64,000 nt of DNA from Chryseobacterium sp. StRB126 (GCF_000829375.1 NZ_AP014624.1:2542001-2606000); one strand, 5' to 3'. Counted from the stretch's first letter, positions 1 to 8,416 are shown. Numbers and translations are program-made. Notes: generated from the sequence alone by a model not told the origin.

Positions 1-533
1 CTTTTATTATCAAATGTATGCAGCATTACTACTTTTTCTTCACTGTAGAAGTAGGCGATGTTTTTAGATTCAACATAGAGATATCCATCACGGGAGTGAA
101 CCAAAAATCTGTTTTTAACCTTTTTCATGAGGGAAGATTCTACCATCCGTATACCTATTTCTTTTTGTTCATTGTGAAAATGAAGGTCTTCAAGCTTGAT
201 GAGGGCACGTTCCAGATCCTCTTCATAAATAGGTTTCAACAGATAATCTATACTGTTTACTTTAAAGGCCTGTATGGCATATTCGTCATAAGCGGTTGTA
301 AAAATGATAGGAACTTCTACTTTTATATGGTTAAAAATCTCAAAACAACTCCCATCCGACAAACTGATGTCCATTAAAATAAAATCAGGCTTGTATTCCT
401 GTAAATATTCAACAGATTCCAGTACACTTTCTGTTCTTCCTAGTAATTGATAATCCGGGCGAAGATGATCTACCATTCGTTTCAATTCAGAAAAAGCCAG
501 ACGCTCATCTTCAACAATTAAATATTTTTTCAT
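1..533 (-). CDS. LytTR-family response regulator (3' end outside window)
   Basis: This is the response regulator of a two-component pair. Translation of the minus strand from the ATG at 533 gives a receiver domain (opening KKYLIVEDERLAFSELK, with the phosphoacceptor Asp in FILMDISL), followed from about residue 135 by a LytTR DNA-binding domain (NRFLVHSRDGYLYVESKNIA). About 177 codons are visible and the remainder lies beyond base 1. Its start overlaps the stop of the upstream sensor kinase by four bases (ATGA), so the two are translationally coupled. By family it binds direct repeats in promoters; the target genes are unknown. Confidence 0.9.
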   Translation of the reverse strand, partial: MKKYLIVEDERLAFSELKRMVDHLRPDYQLLGRTESVLESVEYLQEYKPDFILMDISLSDGSCFEIFNHIKVEVPIIFTTAYDEYAIQAFKVNSIDYLLKPIYEEDLERALIKLEDLHFHNEQKEIGIRMVESSLMKKVKNRFLVHSRDGYLYVESKNIAYFYSEEKVVMLHTFDNK

Positions 534-1597
534 TCTACGAAAGGTATTTTGACCGTAAAATCATTCTCTTCTTCTGTTATTCTGAGTTTTTTATGATAAC
601 GGTCGTATTGTGTATTCAGAAAAGATAAACCAATGCCTTCTCCTTTTGTGATATCATTGCGCAAAAATATTCTATTTCTGAAAGATATACCGTTTTCATT
701 CACAGAAATATAGATTAATAAAGGATTTGCAGCAGAGCTTACATTGTGTTTAAAAGCATTTTCCAGAAGAAGCTGAAAGCTGAAGGCTACCAATTTGCGG
801 TCTTCCCATTGCTCAATAGGTTCAATTTCTATTTTAAAGCCATTTTCAAACCGTATTTCCATCAGAAACAGATATTGCCGGAAGAAATGCATTTCCTCTT
901 GTAATGTATTCAGAGGTTTTTTACTTACAGATAAGACCTGTCTGTATACCTGTGATAAGGCTTTGGTATATTTATTCGCCTGTTCCTGATTTTCATAAAT
1001 GAGAGAAGATAATACATTAAGCGAATTGAACAAAAAATGTGGATTTACCTGTACTCTCAAGGCATTATACTGGTACATCAACATATCCCGTTTAGCTTTT
1101 TCGGTAGCTTTAATTGCCTTACGTTCTGCCTGAAAGTAAAATAGCAGATCAATAACCAGAAGGATGGGTAAATTGGCTGTAATATTGAGAATAAGACTTG
1201 TTTTATAAGAAAGTGACTGCCGGATTCCCACATCCATTACCTCTGTAACTGTAAAGTTAAAGATAACATACAGAAGAATACATAACAAAATATTACTTAC
1301 AAACAGAGCCGAAGCATGTCTGTATAAACTGCTGTGCAGAGGGGTAATCTCATTAATAAACTTAATCAAAAGATAATCCAGAAAAGTCATAACCAGAACA
1401 ATAGGATAGAAGATGGCAAACTGAAGCAAAAAATTGTCCCATAAGCTGCTTTTTGAAAGAATGCTGCTTTTCAAAATCGTATTGAAGAAAATGATTTGGT
1501 ATATGGTGTAGAGAGTGGTTACCAAAAAATAATAGAGCGGGAGCACATATCTTTTGGTTTTCATTTCCTGATTCGGGAAAATTTCAGAAAGATCCAT
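530..1597 (-). CDS. LytS/YehU-type sensor histidine kinase
   Basis: Membrane histidine kinase of 355 residues. The N-terminal half has four hydrophobic segments (about residues 16-38, 57-80, 97-116 and 133-155). These are followed by the His_kinase (PF06580-type) signature VQVNPHFLFNSLN, with the phosphorylated His near residue 187. A C-terminal ATPase domain carries an N box (LLENAFKHN) and a G box (GEGIGLSF). No periplasmic sensor domain is evident, so the signal is probably sensed in or at the membrane. The gene overlaps the following LytTR regulator by four bases, which identifies its partner. Confidence 0.92.
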   Translation of the reverse strand: MDLSEIFPNQEMKTKRYVLPLYYFLVTTLYTIYQIIFFNTILKSSILSKSSLWDNFLLQFAIFYPIVLVMTFLDYLLIKFINEITPLHSSLYRHASALFVSNILLCILLYVIFNFTVTEVMDVGIRQSLSYKTSLILNITANLPILLVIDLLFYFQAERKAIKATEKAKRDMLMYQYNALRVQVNPHFLFNSLNVLSSLIYENQEQANKYTKALSQVYRQVLSVSKKPLNTLQEEMHFFRQYLFLMEIRFENGFKIEIEPIEQWEDRKLVAFSFQLLLENAFKHNVSSAANPLLIYISVNENGISFRNRIFLRNDITKGEGIGLSFLNTQYDRYHKKLRITEEENDFTVKIPFVE

Positions 1598-1632
1598 ATT
1601 AAGTTCAGTTTATAGAGTAAGTTGGGTATTTC

Positions 1633-2541
1633 TTATTTATGCTTTTTTGCAAAGTTATATTTTATCCCTGCAGAAATATAGAATGAAGGATCAAAAGTTG
1701 CATTTCCCCATTTAAGAAAATTGGAAGGCTCTCTGTCACGATAGCGGTCCGTACGTCCAAAATTAGCCCCAAACATACCACTTATTGTCCAATTATTGAT
1801 GCTATATTCTGGTTCCATGCCTAAGCTTACGTAATGATGATCGAAATATTTCTTTTGTCCGTCAATCTTAGCAAGAGAAAAGAAAAACTTGGGACGGTTC
1901 ACAATACGCAGAGCAAATGCCTCATTAAATCTGTACCCTACAGAAAATTTGGGTGTATAACTCAATTCCGCATGATATTCCATTCCACGAGCTTTTTCAC
2001 TATGATACTGGAAGTACGGGAAAGGAATAAGCATAGGCTTGTCAAAGGCATTATTTCCAACAAGAGCAACTCCAAGTTTTATTTTGGGACGAAGCTGCCA
2101 TATGAAAGAAGAATAAACATTTACCACCACATGATCCATCTCCAATTTTTTCAGATTGGTATGAGTAGAGTAGACACCGGCAGAAGCTCCACCAATAAAC
2201 ATAAGCTTTTCGTTTAATGGGGTCATATACATAACACCAAGATCTGCAGAACCAATTTCTTTGGGCAGGGCTTCAGTTGTGATTCCATCATTACTGAATG
2301 AAGTATAGGAAGCATTAAGGGTTGCTGCCCATAGGGAAGGCTGTTGGTAGTTTGATGGTTTTACACTTACAGGAACCATTGCGGTAAAAGTAGTGGTGAG
2401 TGAAGAACTTTTACCCTCAGTTTTATCTCCGTTGTCATTGATATACTTCTGCTGAGGCAGGTATTCTGATCTCAATTCTATTTGTGCAAAAGCATAAGCT
2501 GCCTGTGTGAGTGCAGCAATGATCATCCATTTTTTTCTCAT
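1633..2541 (-). CDS. Predicted outer membrane beta-barrel protein (DUF6268-like)
   Basis: Exported protein of about 302 residues. I chose the ATG at 2541 because it gives a proper signal peptide (MRKKWMIIAALTQAAYAFAQ); an upstream in-frame ATG at 2565 would add only a lysine-rich stretch. The mature part alternates polar and aromatic residues in a beta-strand pattern and ends in a phenylalanine-containing strand (IKYNFAKKHK), as expected for an outer membrane barrel. It resembles the DUF6268 group of Bacteroidota barrels, but that family name is from memory. It lies 35 bases upstream of the LytS/LytTR pair on the same strand and may be cotranscribed with it. Confidence 0.75.
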   Translation of the reverse strand: MRKKWMIIAALTQAAYAFAQIELRSEYLPQQKYINDNGDKTEGKSSSLTTTFTAMVPVSVKPSNYQQPSLWAATLNASYTSFSNDGITTEALPKEIGSADLGVMYMTPLNEKLMFIGGASAGVYSTHTNLKKLEMDHVVVNVYSSFIWQLRPKIKLGVALVGNNAFDKPMLIPFPYFQYHSEKARGMEYHAELSYTPKFSVGYRFNEAFALRIVNRPKFFFSLAKIDGQKKYFDHHYVSLGMEPEYSINNWTISGMFGANFGRTDRYRDREPSNFLKWGNATFDPSFYISAGIKYNFAKKHK

Positions 2542-2879
2542 TTTTTTCTTTTTTTGACACCACAAAGAAAGTTTAATATTTATTTAATCATTTGTTTTTC
2601 AGGGTATTAAAAGATGTATTGTAGAGTTGGGTAGATGAAGTGTAGTATTTCTAGGATGAATTTTAACTTGTGAAAATGAAAATCTAATTTTAACTTGTTT
2701 TTTACGAAATTAAAGACTCAAAATAAGGCTGAAAATGCCACGAATACACGCTAATAAAATCATTCGTGCATCCGTGGTAAAAATAAGCGGTATTCAATTG
2801 TATCGCAGATAAAATCTTTGAGCCTTAAAAACGGGTTAAAAAGAAAAGCTTAGTGCCTTAGCGTTTTCAAACATAATAC
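2542..2879. other. Intergenic region with one palindromic repeat
   Basis: No gene is seen in these 338 bases. The region holds an imperfect inverted repeat (listed separately at 2738-2777) and a short run at about 2840-2870 reading AGCTTAGTGCCTTAGCGTTT, a word type common in the repeats of related genomes as I recall them. It separates the outer membrane protein gene from the DoxX gene; the AT-rich part near 2560-2700 presumably holds the promoter of the former, but I cannot place it. Confidence 0.6.
2738..2777. repeat. Intergenic imperfect palindrome CCACGAATACACG / CGTGCATCCGTGG
   Basis: Two 13-base arms (2738-2750 and 2765-2777) pair with two mismatches around a 14-base AT-rich loop. There is no T-run, so it is not an obvious terminator. 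It fits the class of small palindromic elements seen at other gene boundaries in this window. Confidence 0.6.
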
Positions 2880-3224
2880 TTAGTCCCATTTATTAGCTGT
2901 AGAAACCGAATATTTCCCACTCCCTGCAAAAAAGAAACTTATTCCCACCAACATATAGATCACCAATAATTCCAAAGCCCAGCCTCCAAAATCATTAGGT
3001 TTAAAAATATTAGCCGTTTGGGCAAGAACCATTGCGGTAAAGCAGTTGGCGGCAAAGATCAAACCTGCCAAACGTGTTCTGAATCCCAGCATCAACATAA
3101 TAGGAGCAATAATTTCTCCTGCAAACACTCCATAAGCAAAGAAGGAAGGTAAACCATGCATAATCATTATATCTTCTATAAATCCAACTCCGTGGATCAA
3201 TTTGTTAACTCCATAAACTGACAT
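2880..3224 (-). CDS. DoxX-family membrane protein, start uncertain
   Basis: Small integral membrane protein of the DoxX family. From the ATG at 3224 it gives 114 residues with three hydrophobic helices and the characteristic GxKLIHG-like opening (YGVNKLIHG). The frame stays open upstream to a stop at about 3301-3303 and encodes the expected first amphipathic/transmembrane part (KKNIDLGLLISRIAIGF), so the true protein is probably about 20 residues longer at the N terminus. That extension contains no ATG, GTG or TTG; only ATT/ATA codons are available. An ATG in another frame at about 3305 points to a possible indel in the A-run near 3275. The function of DoxX proteins is poorly defined; links to thiosulfate oxidation or redox homeostasis are family-level only. 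Confidence 0.75.
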   Translation of the reverse strand: MSVYGVNKLIHGVGFIEDIMIMHGLPSFFAYGVFAGEIIAPIMLMLGFRTRLAGLIFAANCFTAMVLAQTANIFKPNDFGGWALELLVIYMLVGISFFFAGSGKYSVSTANKWD

Positions 3225-3321
3225 GTGAAATCCAATGGCGATTCTGCTGATTAATAGTCCTAAATCAATGTTCTTTTTTATTATATTAACCTGAGTTTGA
3301 GATCATAAAATTAAGGATGAT

Positions 3322-3493
3322 AGGCTGGAAGCTGGAAGAGAGAGGCTGGAAGTTACTATCGGAACTACAATTTCTGACGTTGCCGTAAAATTTGATGAAA
3401 CTGTCTTTAAAGGAATAATACATTACAGGGTTGTAAGTGCTTTTTTTGATCTCAACTCACTTCCCTCTCCCAGCTCCAGGCTTTCTTACTTCC
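3322..3493. repeat. GGAAGCTGGAAG palindromic element, copy 1
   Basis: Left arm 3322-3354 contains GGCTGGAAGCTGGAAG followed by GAGGCTGGAAGTTACTAT. The right arm, about 3460-3493, contains the approximate complement (CTTCCCTCTCCCAGCTCC). The left arm matches the reverse complement of the right arm of copy 4 (62336-62366) over roughly 33 bases with one or two differences. Related copies lie at 7511, 11415 and 62225. No coding capacity is seen. Confidence 0.65.
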
Positions 3494-3541
3494 TTACTAA
3501 AAATAGAAATGTCTTATCCAGAACTCAGGTTATATTATTAT

Positions 3542-4162
3542 TTAAAAATTATATTTTACAAATGCCCCAATGTTTTCAAGGGTCTTTTTTGCGTTGTTGA
3601 ACTGATCGAAGTTGGAAGCCGCTCCATACATTATTTTATCCTGTTTTACTCCCAGACGTATAAACTGTAACCCTCTAGGATATCCGCTACCATCTATATT
3701 CCCAATGACTAAAACACTGAAATACCCCTGCAGGTTCTCCTGCAGATAAGGGGTATATTCAAATGATACAGATTGTTCAAGAGAAAATCCTTTTTGGTAA
3801 GTTGTTCCGATAGAGTAGGAAAAGGAGTAAGCAGGTTTCGCAATCCGGTATTGTACATAAGCACTGAAAAATGCTCCCGGGTTTTTCATTCCTAATGCAG
3901 CATTGATGCTGAATCTTTTGGTAAGATTGTAAGCAAGGGTATTTCGTATAAAGAAGATGTTTTCCTTGTCTTTGGTATATTCTGTATCAAATAAAGTGAG
4001 ATTGTTGAGCTTCAGCCGATCATTAAAATAATAATTGACATGGTGCATATAGCTATAGGAGCGGTGTCCTAACACAAGATCCGGGGCGTAGTTTATTTTC
4101 TGTGCATTCAGGCTTAGAGAGGCTGATGCAAGAGCTGTTATGGCGATTATTTTTGCCTTCAT
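3542..4162 (-). CDS. Exported beta-rich protein, probable outer membrane protein
   Basis: Protein of 206 residues with a clear signal peptide (MKAKIIAITALASASLSLNA, then a cut before QK). The mature part is rich in aromatic residues arranged as alternating strands and ends in a phenylalanine (AFVKYNF), a typical outer membrane barrel terminus. I do not recognise a named family. It follows the Crp/Fnr gene on the same strand with a 65-base gap that contains a TAnnTTTG promoter element (4188-4195) and a perfect 16-bp palindrome (4217-4232), so it is a candidate target of that regulator. Function unknown. Confidence 0.75.
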   Translation of the reverse strand: MKAKIIAITALASASLSLNAQKINYAPDLVLGHRSYSYMHHVNYYFNDRLKLNNLTLFDTEYTKDKENIFFIRNTLAYNLTKRFSINAALGMKNPGAFFSAYVQYRIAKPAYSFSYSIGTTYQKGFSLEQSVSFEYTPYLQENLQGYFSVLVIGNIDGSGYPRGLQFIRLGVKQDKIMYGAASNFDQFNNAKKTLENIGAFVKYNF

Positions 4163-4187
4163 ATTGCACTCATTAAATTTCTGAGAG

Positions 4188-4232
4188 CAAAATTATTCAG
4201 GCACGAACGGAATAAACTTAAGATATCTTAAG
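4188..4232 (-). promoter_or_regulatory. Promoter with candidate Crp/Fnr operator palindrome
   Basis: On the minus strand the sequence TAATTTTG (plus-strand 4188-4195) matches the Bacteroidota -7 element TAnnTTTG. Upstream lies a perfect 16-bp palindrome CTTAAGATATCTTAAG (4217-4232). Taking transcription to start about five bases after the element (near 4183), the palindrome is centred close to -41.5, the usual class II position of Crp/Fnr activators. The palindrome overlaps the last codons of the Crp/Fnr gene. The element and palindrome are seen directly; their pairing with the regulator is inference. Confidence 0.45.
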
Positions 4233-4827
4233 AAACGCCATACAGGTGTTTTTTTCTTAAATAACTTAAGTATTCTACTGTTATTCCCAGATAGGAAGCA
4301 ATCATGTATTGAGGAAAACGCTGTTCGATATTGCGGTAAGCTGTTACGAAGTTTTTGTATTTGGTGTAAGCATCCACTCTTGAAAGTTCAAACGTTCTTT
4401 CCTGTAAAGTAACGTATGCAGATTGCATTTTCAGACGCCAGAATTCGGAGATGGCAGGGATTTCTTTGTATAACAGTTCAAGGTTGGTTTTACTGATCTG
4501 AATGATCATAGCATCTTCATTAGCCTGAATAAACATTCTTGAAGGCAGCTCACTCAGATAATTGTAAAGATCATTGATCCACCAGTTTTCAATGCCAAGC
4601 TGAGTGATATTTTCTTTACCTTTTTCATCAATATGATAAGCATACAGACTTCCCCGGGCAATGAAGCGCATATGTCTTGAAATTTGTCCTTCGCGAAGCA
4701 GATAATCTTTCTTTTTAAGCTGAATAAATTCCAGTTTTTGAGTTACAAAATCAATTTCCTCCTCTTTTAAAGGGACGATTTCCTGAAAATGGTCTATCAG
4801 CTGCGAAATAATAAGATCTGTATCCAT
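4228..4827 (-). CDS. Crp/Fnr-family transcriptional regulator
   Basis: Protein of 199 residues with an N-terminal cyclic-nucleotide-binding-like beta-roll (about residues 25-115, including LLREGQISRHMRFIARGSL) and a long dimerisation helix. The C-terminal helix-turn-helix is compact (YMIASYLGITVEYLSYLRKK). No cysteine cluster is present, so it is not an iron-sulfur Fnr. The absence of the arginine/glutamate cAMP-binding pair suggests another ligand, as in many Bacteroidota members of this family. It is likely to act on the exported protein gene just downstream, given the palindrome between them. Confidence 0.9.
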   Translation of the reverse strand: MDTDLIISQLIDHFQEIVPLKEEEIDFVTQKLEFIQLKKKDYLLREGQISRHMRFIARGSLYAYHIDEKGKENITQLGIENWWINDLYNYLSELPSRMFIQANEDAMIIQISKTNLELLYKEIPAISEFWRLKMQSAYVTLQERTFELSRVDAYTKYKNFVTAYRNIEQRFPQYMIASYLGITVEYLSYLRKKHLYGVS

Positions 4828-4987
4828 AATGAAGTGGTGAAATCGTCTGCTTTGTGTACTGGCAGGAAGATAATGTCCAAATTTACATAAATATTATAGC
4901 AATTGTCAAGAATAATAAGTACTGAGACTGAAGATTGAATGCTGAAATTTTGCTATCTTAACTGATGTAATTGAAAATCATCGAAAT

Positions 4988-5431
4988 ATGAGCCATTTTG
5001 ATAACGAATTTCAAAAATATCTTGCAGAACTGGTTGAAACAGGTTTTGAATTTGTCAATAATAATTCAGAAGAAGTAGATGCCGTTTATATTATTGGATT
5101 AATAGAATCCGGTTATTTTTATAAAGTATTTTATGAAATCAATGGATATTTGGTGAAATCTCATAAAGTGAATGAAGTGTCTGATATGCAGTATGATATC
5201 AGCCATGAAAAAGCTTTTGGGATGCTCAGTAAAGGCAATCAGGTTTTAAAAAGTATAGAAGAGCTATTTGAAAATGAAGGGCGAGAAGTTCCGGTCATGT
5301 TGAAGCTATCATATCATCCTAAAACCGATAAATTTAATAGTGATTTCTGCTATGATAAAACTTTTACTGGGCATAAGACAAAAACAGCGCAGGATGTATA
5401 TGAAGAATGGTTTGTAGAATTAAAAGGATAA
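4988..5431 (+). CDS. Hypothetical protein, possible YezG/DUF600-type immunity protein
   Basis: Soluble 147-residue acidic protein with no signal peptide. Its layout (a central YFYKVFYEINGYLVKSH strand pair, a helical segment, then PVMLKLSYHPKTDKFNSDFCYD and a final W-containing helix) resembles the YezG/DUF600 immunity family, whose members neutralise polymorphic toxins. No toxin or secretion gene is adjacent, so if the resemblance is real this would be an orphan. I make the assignment by eye and hold it loosely. Confidence 0.5.
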   Translation: MSHFDNEFQKYLAELVETGFEFVNNNSEEVDAVYIIGLIESGYFYKVFYEINGYLVKSHKVNEVSDMQYDISHEKAFGMLSKGNQVLKSIEELFENEGREVPVMLKLSYHPKTDKFNSDFCYDKTFTGHKTKTAQDVYEEWFVELKG

Positions 5432-5707
5432 AAGAAATATTATATTTTAAAGAATATCAGTGAGTTATGTTGATGGTGGACAGCTTCTTTTTTAGGCTGA
5501 ATAGCTAAGATATTTTCTCTCTGTTTTAAAAGACTATTTGTAATTTTTTTTTCACATCAAAGTGAAACTCTTCAATAAATTTGGAATACTATTTGTAATG
5601 CAATAGCAAAACCTAGAATGAACAGAATTTATTAGCAATCAAATATTTATGCTGAATGTATAAATGATTTAAAATTTCACAATTATTATCTTTAATTAAT
5701 TAAAAAC

Positions 5708-7156
5708 ATGTTCCCTCCTCAATTAAACAGAATATTTTATTCATATAATCTTCTCCTTTTATTCTTGCTTTGCTTTGCCGGATCAGCTTATAGCCAGGGA
5801 GCATTTTCGCATCAAAAGTTTGACGATATTCTGTTGAAGAAAACAGAATCGCTTCGTATTCAGGGTGATTACGAAAGTCTTGTCCGCCTTAATAAAGATT
5901 ATCTGAATCTGGCAGAAGAAAAAAACTACAAGGAAGGGATTATCCTTTGCTATATCAATATTTCCAATATTTCATCAACCATCGGAAATTATAAAAGAGG
6001 ACTATCTTATCTTTTCCTTGCTGAAAAAGAACTTAAGGAGGTTAATAGTCCTGTTTTAAAAGCAAGGCTTTATCAGGAACGTGCTCAGCTGAATGGAGTA
6101 ATAGGGCTTTATAAAAGTGCCTTGGATCTGAATACAAAAGGGTTATATTATCTTAAAAATATTCCAGATCAGGAAAAAAGAAAATTTTACCTGTACAGAC
6201 TTTATGCTAACAGGGCTGATTTTCTGTATAAAGTGAATAAGGCAGATTCAGCGTACATTTATTTACAGAAAGGAAAAAGGATTGACGGGCAGGGAGTTCT
6301 GTTGAATACACTTTTGGCCAAACATCATCTGAATTACACCAAAAGAAAAGATTCCGCCCTGATCTATCTTCAGAAAGCTTCAGAAAAAATTTTCAATACA
6401 GGTAAGGTGAATGTTCAGAGTGCATTTGTGGATCTTACTTATGGAGACTACTATTTTGAGCAGGAGGATTATAAAACGGCATTGGAATATTATAATCAGG
6501 CATTGGATTACTACAGTAAGACCAACAGATTATATAATATACCCGGAGTCTATGAATCTATAGCCAAAACGTATAAGATGCTGAATGAGCCTAAGAAGGA
6601 AGAAGAGGCCATGAAAAAATATACAGAAGAAAAAACAGCGCTGGAAAATATTCAGAATGAAGCGATCAATATTTCTATAGACCATATGTTGAGTGATAAA
6701 GACGAAGAATCTAATGGAGCTCGGAAGAAAATTTACTTTTATATCGGCTTTATTGTTATTTTATCACTGGTTATTTTTATCTTACTTTATAGACATAACA
6801 GAGCATTAAGACAAAAGAAAAACGAATTCAAAAGTGAAGCCCTTTCTCTGAAAAGTAGAATTAATGACTCTTTTGATGAATTGGTAGGACTGGCAAAAGG
6901 AAATGATTCTACATTTTTGACAAGATTTCAGGAAATCTATCCTGAGTTTTGTCCGAGGCTTCTGGAGATCAATCCAAGACTTGGAGCTTCAGAACTGGCA
7001 TTTTGTGCCATGATAAAACTTAATTTCACTTCAAAAGAAATTGCCGAATATACCTTTATTCAACACAAATCTGTACAGCAGAAAAAACACAGATTGCGAA
7101 AAAAACTTAATGTCCCTACTGAACAGGAACTGTTTATTTTCTTTGATTCTTTATAA
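5708..7156 (+). CDS. TPR-containing membrane-anchored LuxR-type regulator
   Basis: Protein of 482 residues. A signal peptide (about residues 1-30, ending SAYSQ) leads into a tetratricopeptide-repeat region (roughly 40-310, for example EDYKTALEYYNQALDYY). A single transmembrane helix follows at about 344-364 (IGFIVILSLVIFILLY). The cytoplasmic end carries a coiled segment and a helix-turn-helix (SELAFCAMIKLNFTSKEIAE, then KSVQQKKHRLRKKL). This architecture is common in Flavobacteriia: periplasmic TPRs are thought to sense a partner protein and the cytoplasmic domain to bind DNA. There are no clear neighbours to suggest its targets. Confidence 0.85.
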   Translation: MFPPQLNRIFYSYNLLLLFLLCFAGSAYSQGAFSHQKFDDILLKKTESLRIQGDYESLVRLNKDYLNLAEEKNYKEGIILCYINISNISSTIGNYKRGLSYLFLAEKELKEVNSPVLKARLYQERAQLNGVIGLYKSALDLNTKGLYYLKNIPDQEKRKFYLYRLYANRADFLYKVNKADSAYIYLQKGKRIDGQGVLLNTLLAKHHLNYTKRKDSALIYLQKASEKIFNTGKVNVQSAFVDLTYGDYYFEQEDYKTALEYYNQALDYYSKTNRLYNIPGVYESIAKTYKMLNEPKKEEEAMKKYTEEKTALENIQNEAINISIDHMLSDKDEESNGARKKIYFYIGFIVILSLVIFILLYRHNRALRQKKNEFKSEALSLKSRINDSFDELVGLAKGNDSTFLTRFQEIYPEFCPRLLEINPRLGASELAFCAMIKLNFTSKEIAEYTFIQHKSVQQKKHRLRKKLNVPTEQELFIFFDSL

Positions 7157-7510
7157 AACCAAAGCCGAAACAAGAAGCATTTTTCCTGAAAACGAAAAGA
7201 CAATAGCCATTGATGTAATTTTAAAATTGCTAAACCACAGGTGGCTGTAAGTAATGTCGTATATATGTGGTAGTTGAATATTTGCCAATATTTGTGCTTT
7301 TTTCCTGTTTTTTATTACTTAGTAATTACAAATTACCCTATATTTTCTTTTATAGTGATTGAATAGGGTTTTAAAAATCTTAGTGTTAAAGAGATTACTC
7401 AGAAATAAGTCCAGTAATCTCTTTTTCCCGTGGGTATTATCTTAACTTCTGTTATATCCATGTTTCCCTTTTTAAAAGCTGTTTTCTGATTACATTCGGT
7501 GATCATAAGA

Positions 7511-7544
7511 CCACAATAACTTCCAGCTTCAGCCTTCCATTTTT
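7511..7544. repeat. GGAAGCTGGAAG repeat, single-arm copy 2
   Basis: The reverse complement reads GGAAGGCTGAAGCTGGAAG followed by TTATTGTGG, matching the arms of copies at 3322, 11415 and 62225. No second arm is visible nearby, so this may be a decayed copy. Confidence 0.5.
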
Positions 7545-7737
7545 ATAACTTTAAACTGATGTCAAAAATAAAACTTTTTAAATTTCTTCATTTTTGTGGG
7601 TCTGTTTTAAGGTATTGTTTTTTATAGATATTTATCGATAAAAGCCTTTATTTATGGTATTAAGAGCAAATGTGGTATGAATGTAGTATGATGAAATTGT
7701 GATTATTTTTAATAAGTTTTTAAAATTTGCAAAACCA

Positions 7738-7808
7738 AAAGAGGGGCAAAAAATTAAAACCTAAAAAAATAGTAAAGATTCTAAAAACACAAAGATGAGC
7801 CCCTCTTT
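7738..7808 (+). ncRNA. Candidate small structured RNA
   Basis: Arms AAAGAGGGGC (7738-7747) and GCCCCTCTTT (7799-7808) pair perfectly over ten bases and enclose about 51 A-rich bases. The enclosed part contains TAAAGATTCTAAAAACACAA, nearly identical to a segment at about 15808-15832 that lies between a promoter and a terminator. Strand is inferred from that second copy. It could instead be the leader of the exported protein gene at 7926, 118 bases downstream. Confidence 0.35.
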
Positions 7809-7925
7809 ATTATGGGGAAATTGAGATGAAAAAATGTGGGTAAATTATTATAAAGAAGATTTAATTCACAACTAAAATAAATGTGAGAAAAAATAAGTAA
7901 ATTCATTCAATTAAATTAAACATAT

Positions 7926-8333
7926 ATGAAAAATGTAAAACAATTTATTACCGCAATGGCAGTTGTAATGTTCGCTTCAGGAGTTTCGGCACAACTTACT
8001 CCCAAAGGTGCTGATTCTGACAAACACGGTTGTAAAGGATCCGCAGGATATACATTCTCTGTGATAAAGAATGACTGTGTAAGACTTTTTGAAGAAAAGA
8101 TACAACTGAAAGAAGTGGATAATAAAAAATCTTATACTTCTAATGCTGCAGTAATTCTTAGCGAAGATGGAAAAAAAGCAGAATTATTCCTGCCTTCATC
8201 CGATGGAAGCTTAGTGCTTGATAAAATTGCTTCTAAAAAAGCAGTGGCTTATAAAAAAGGACAGTATTTACTGACAAAAAACAAAAATGCTTATACTTTA
8301 AAACTCGCTAACAAAGTAGTTTTTAAAAGCTAA
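7926..8333 (+). CDS. Small exported protein of unknown function
   Basis: Protein of 135 residues with a strong signal peptide (MKNVKQFITAMAVVMFASG, cut after VSA). The mature part has two cysteines (HGCKG and NDCVRLF), which could form a disulfide, followed by lysine-rich beta-strand-like sequence (ILSEDGKKAELFLPSSDG). I do not recognise the family. The gene is monocistronic: a strong intrinsic terminator lies 53 bases after its stop. Confidence 0.75.
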   Translation: MKNVKQFITAMAVVMFASGVSAQLTPKGADSDKHGCKGSAGYTFSVIKNDCVRLFEEKIQLKEVDNKKSYTSNAAVILSEDGKKAELFLPSSDGSLVLDKIASKKAVAYKKGQYLLTKNKNAYTLKLANKVVFKS

Positions 8334-8385
8334 AAAAGCAATCTTCATTAGTATTAAAGCACAATTGATTTTTAGATACGTGCTT

Positions 8386-8416
8386 AAAGGCGGCCTCAAA
8401 GCGAGGCCGCCTTTTA
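8386..8416 (+). terminator. Intrinsic terminator after the small exported protein
   Basis: Perfect 12-bp stem AAAGGCGGCCTC (8386-8397) / GAGGCCGCCTTT (8403-8414) with a five-base loop, followed by TTAT. It is very GC-rich for this genome. Confidence 0.9.

Larger units (their letters stand above)
7157..7925. other. Long intergenic region with repeat copy and structured RNA candidate
   Basis: No convincing gene is seen in these 769 bases. The region contains a single-arm copy of the GGAAGCTGGAAG repeat (7511-7544) and a hairpin-closed AC-rich segment (7738-7808), both listed separately. The rest is AT-rich without clear signals. The A-rich stretch 7860-7925 immediately precedes the exported protein gene and probably holds its leader. 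Confidence 0.55.

Noticed and set aside
3437..3670. A 77-codon plus-strand open frame
   Set aside because: It overlaps the exported beta-rich protein gene and a repeat arm, with no protein-like features.
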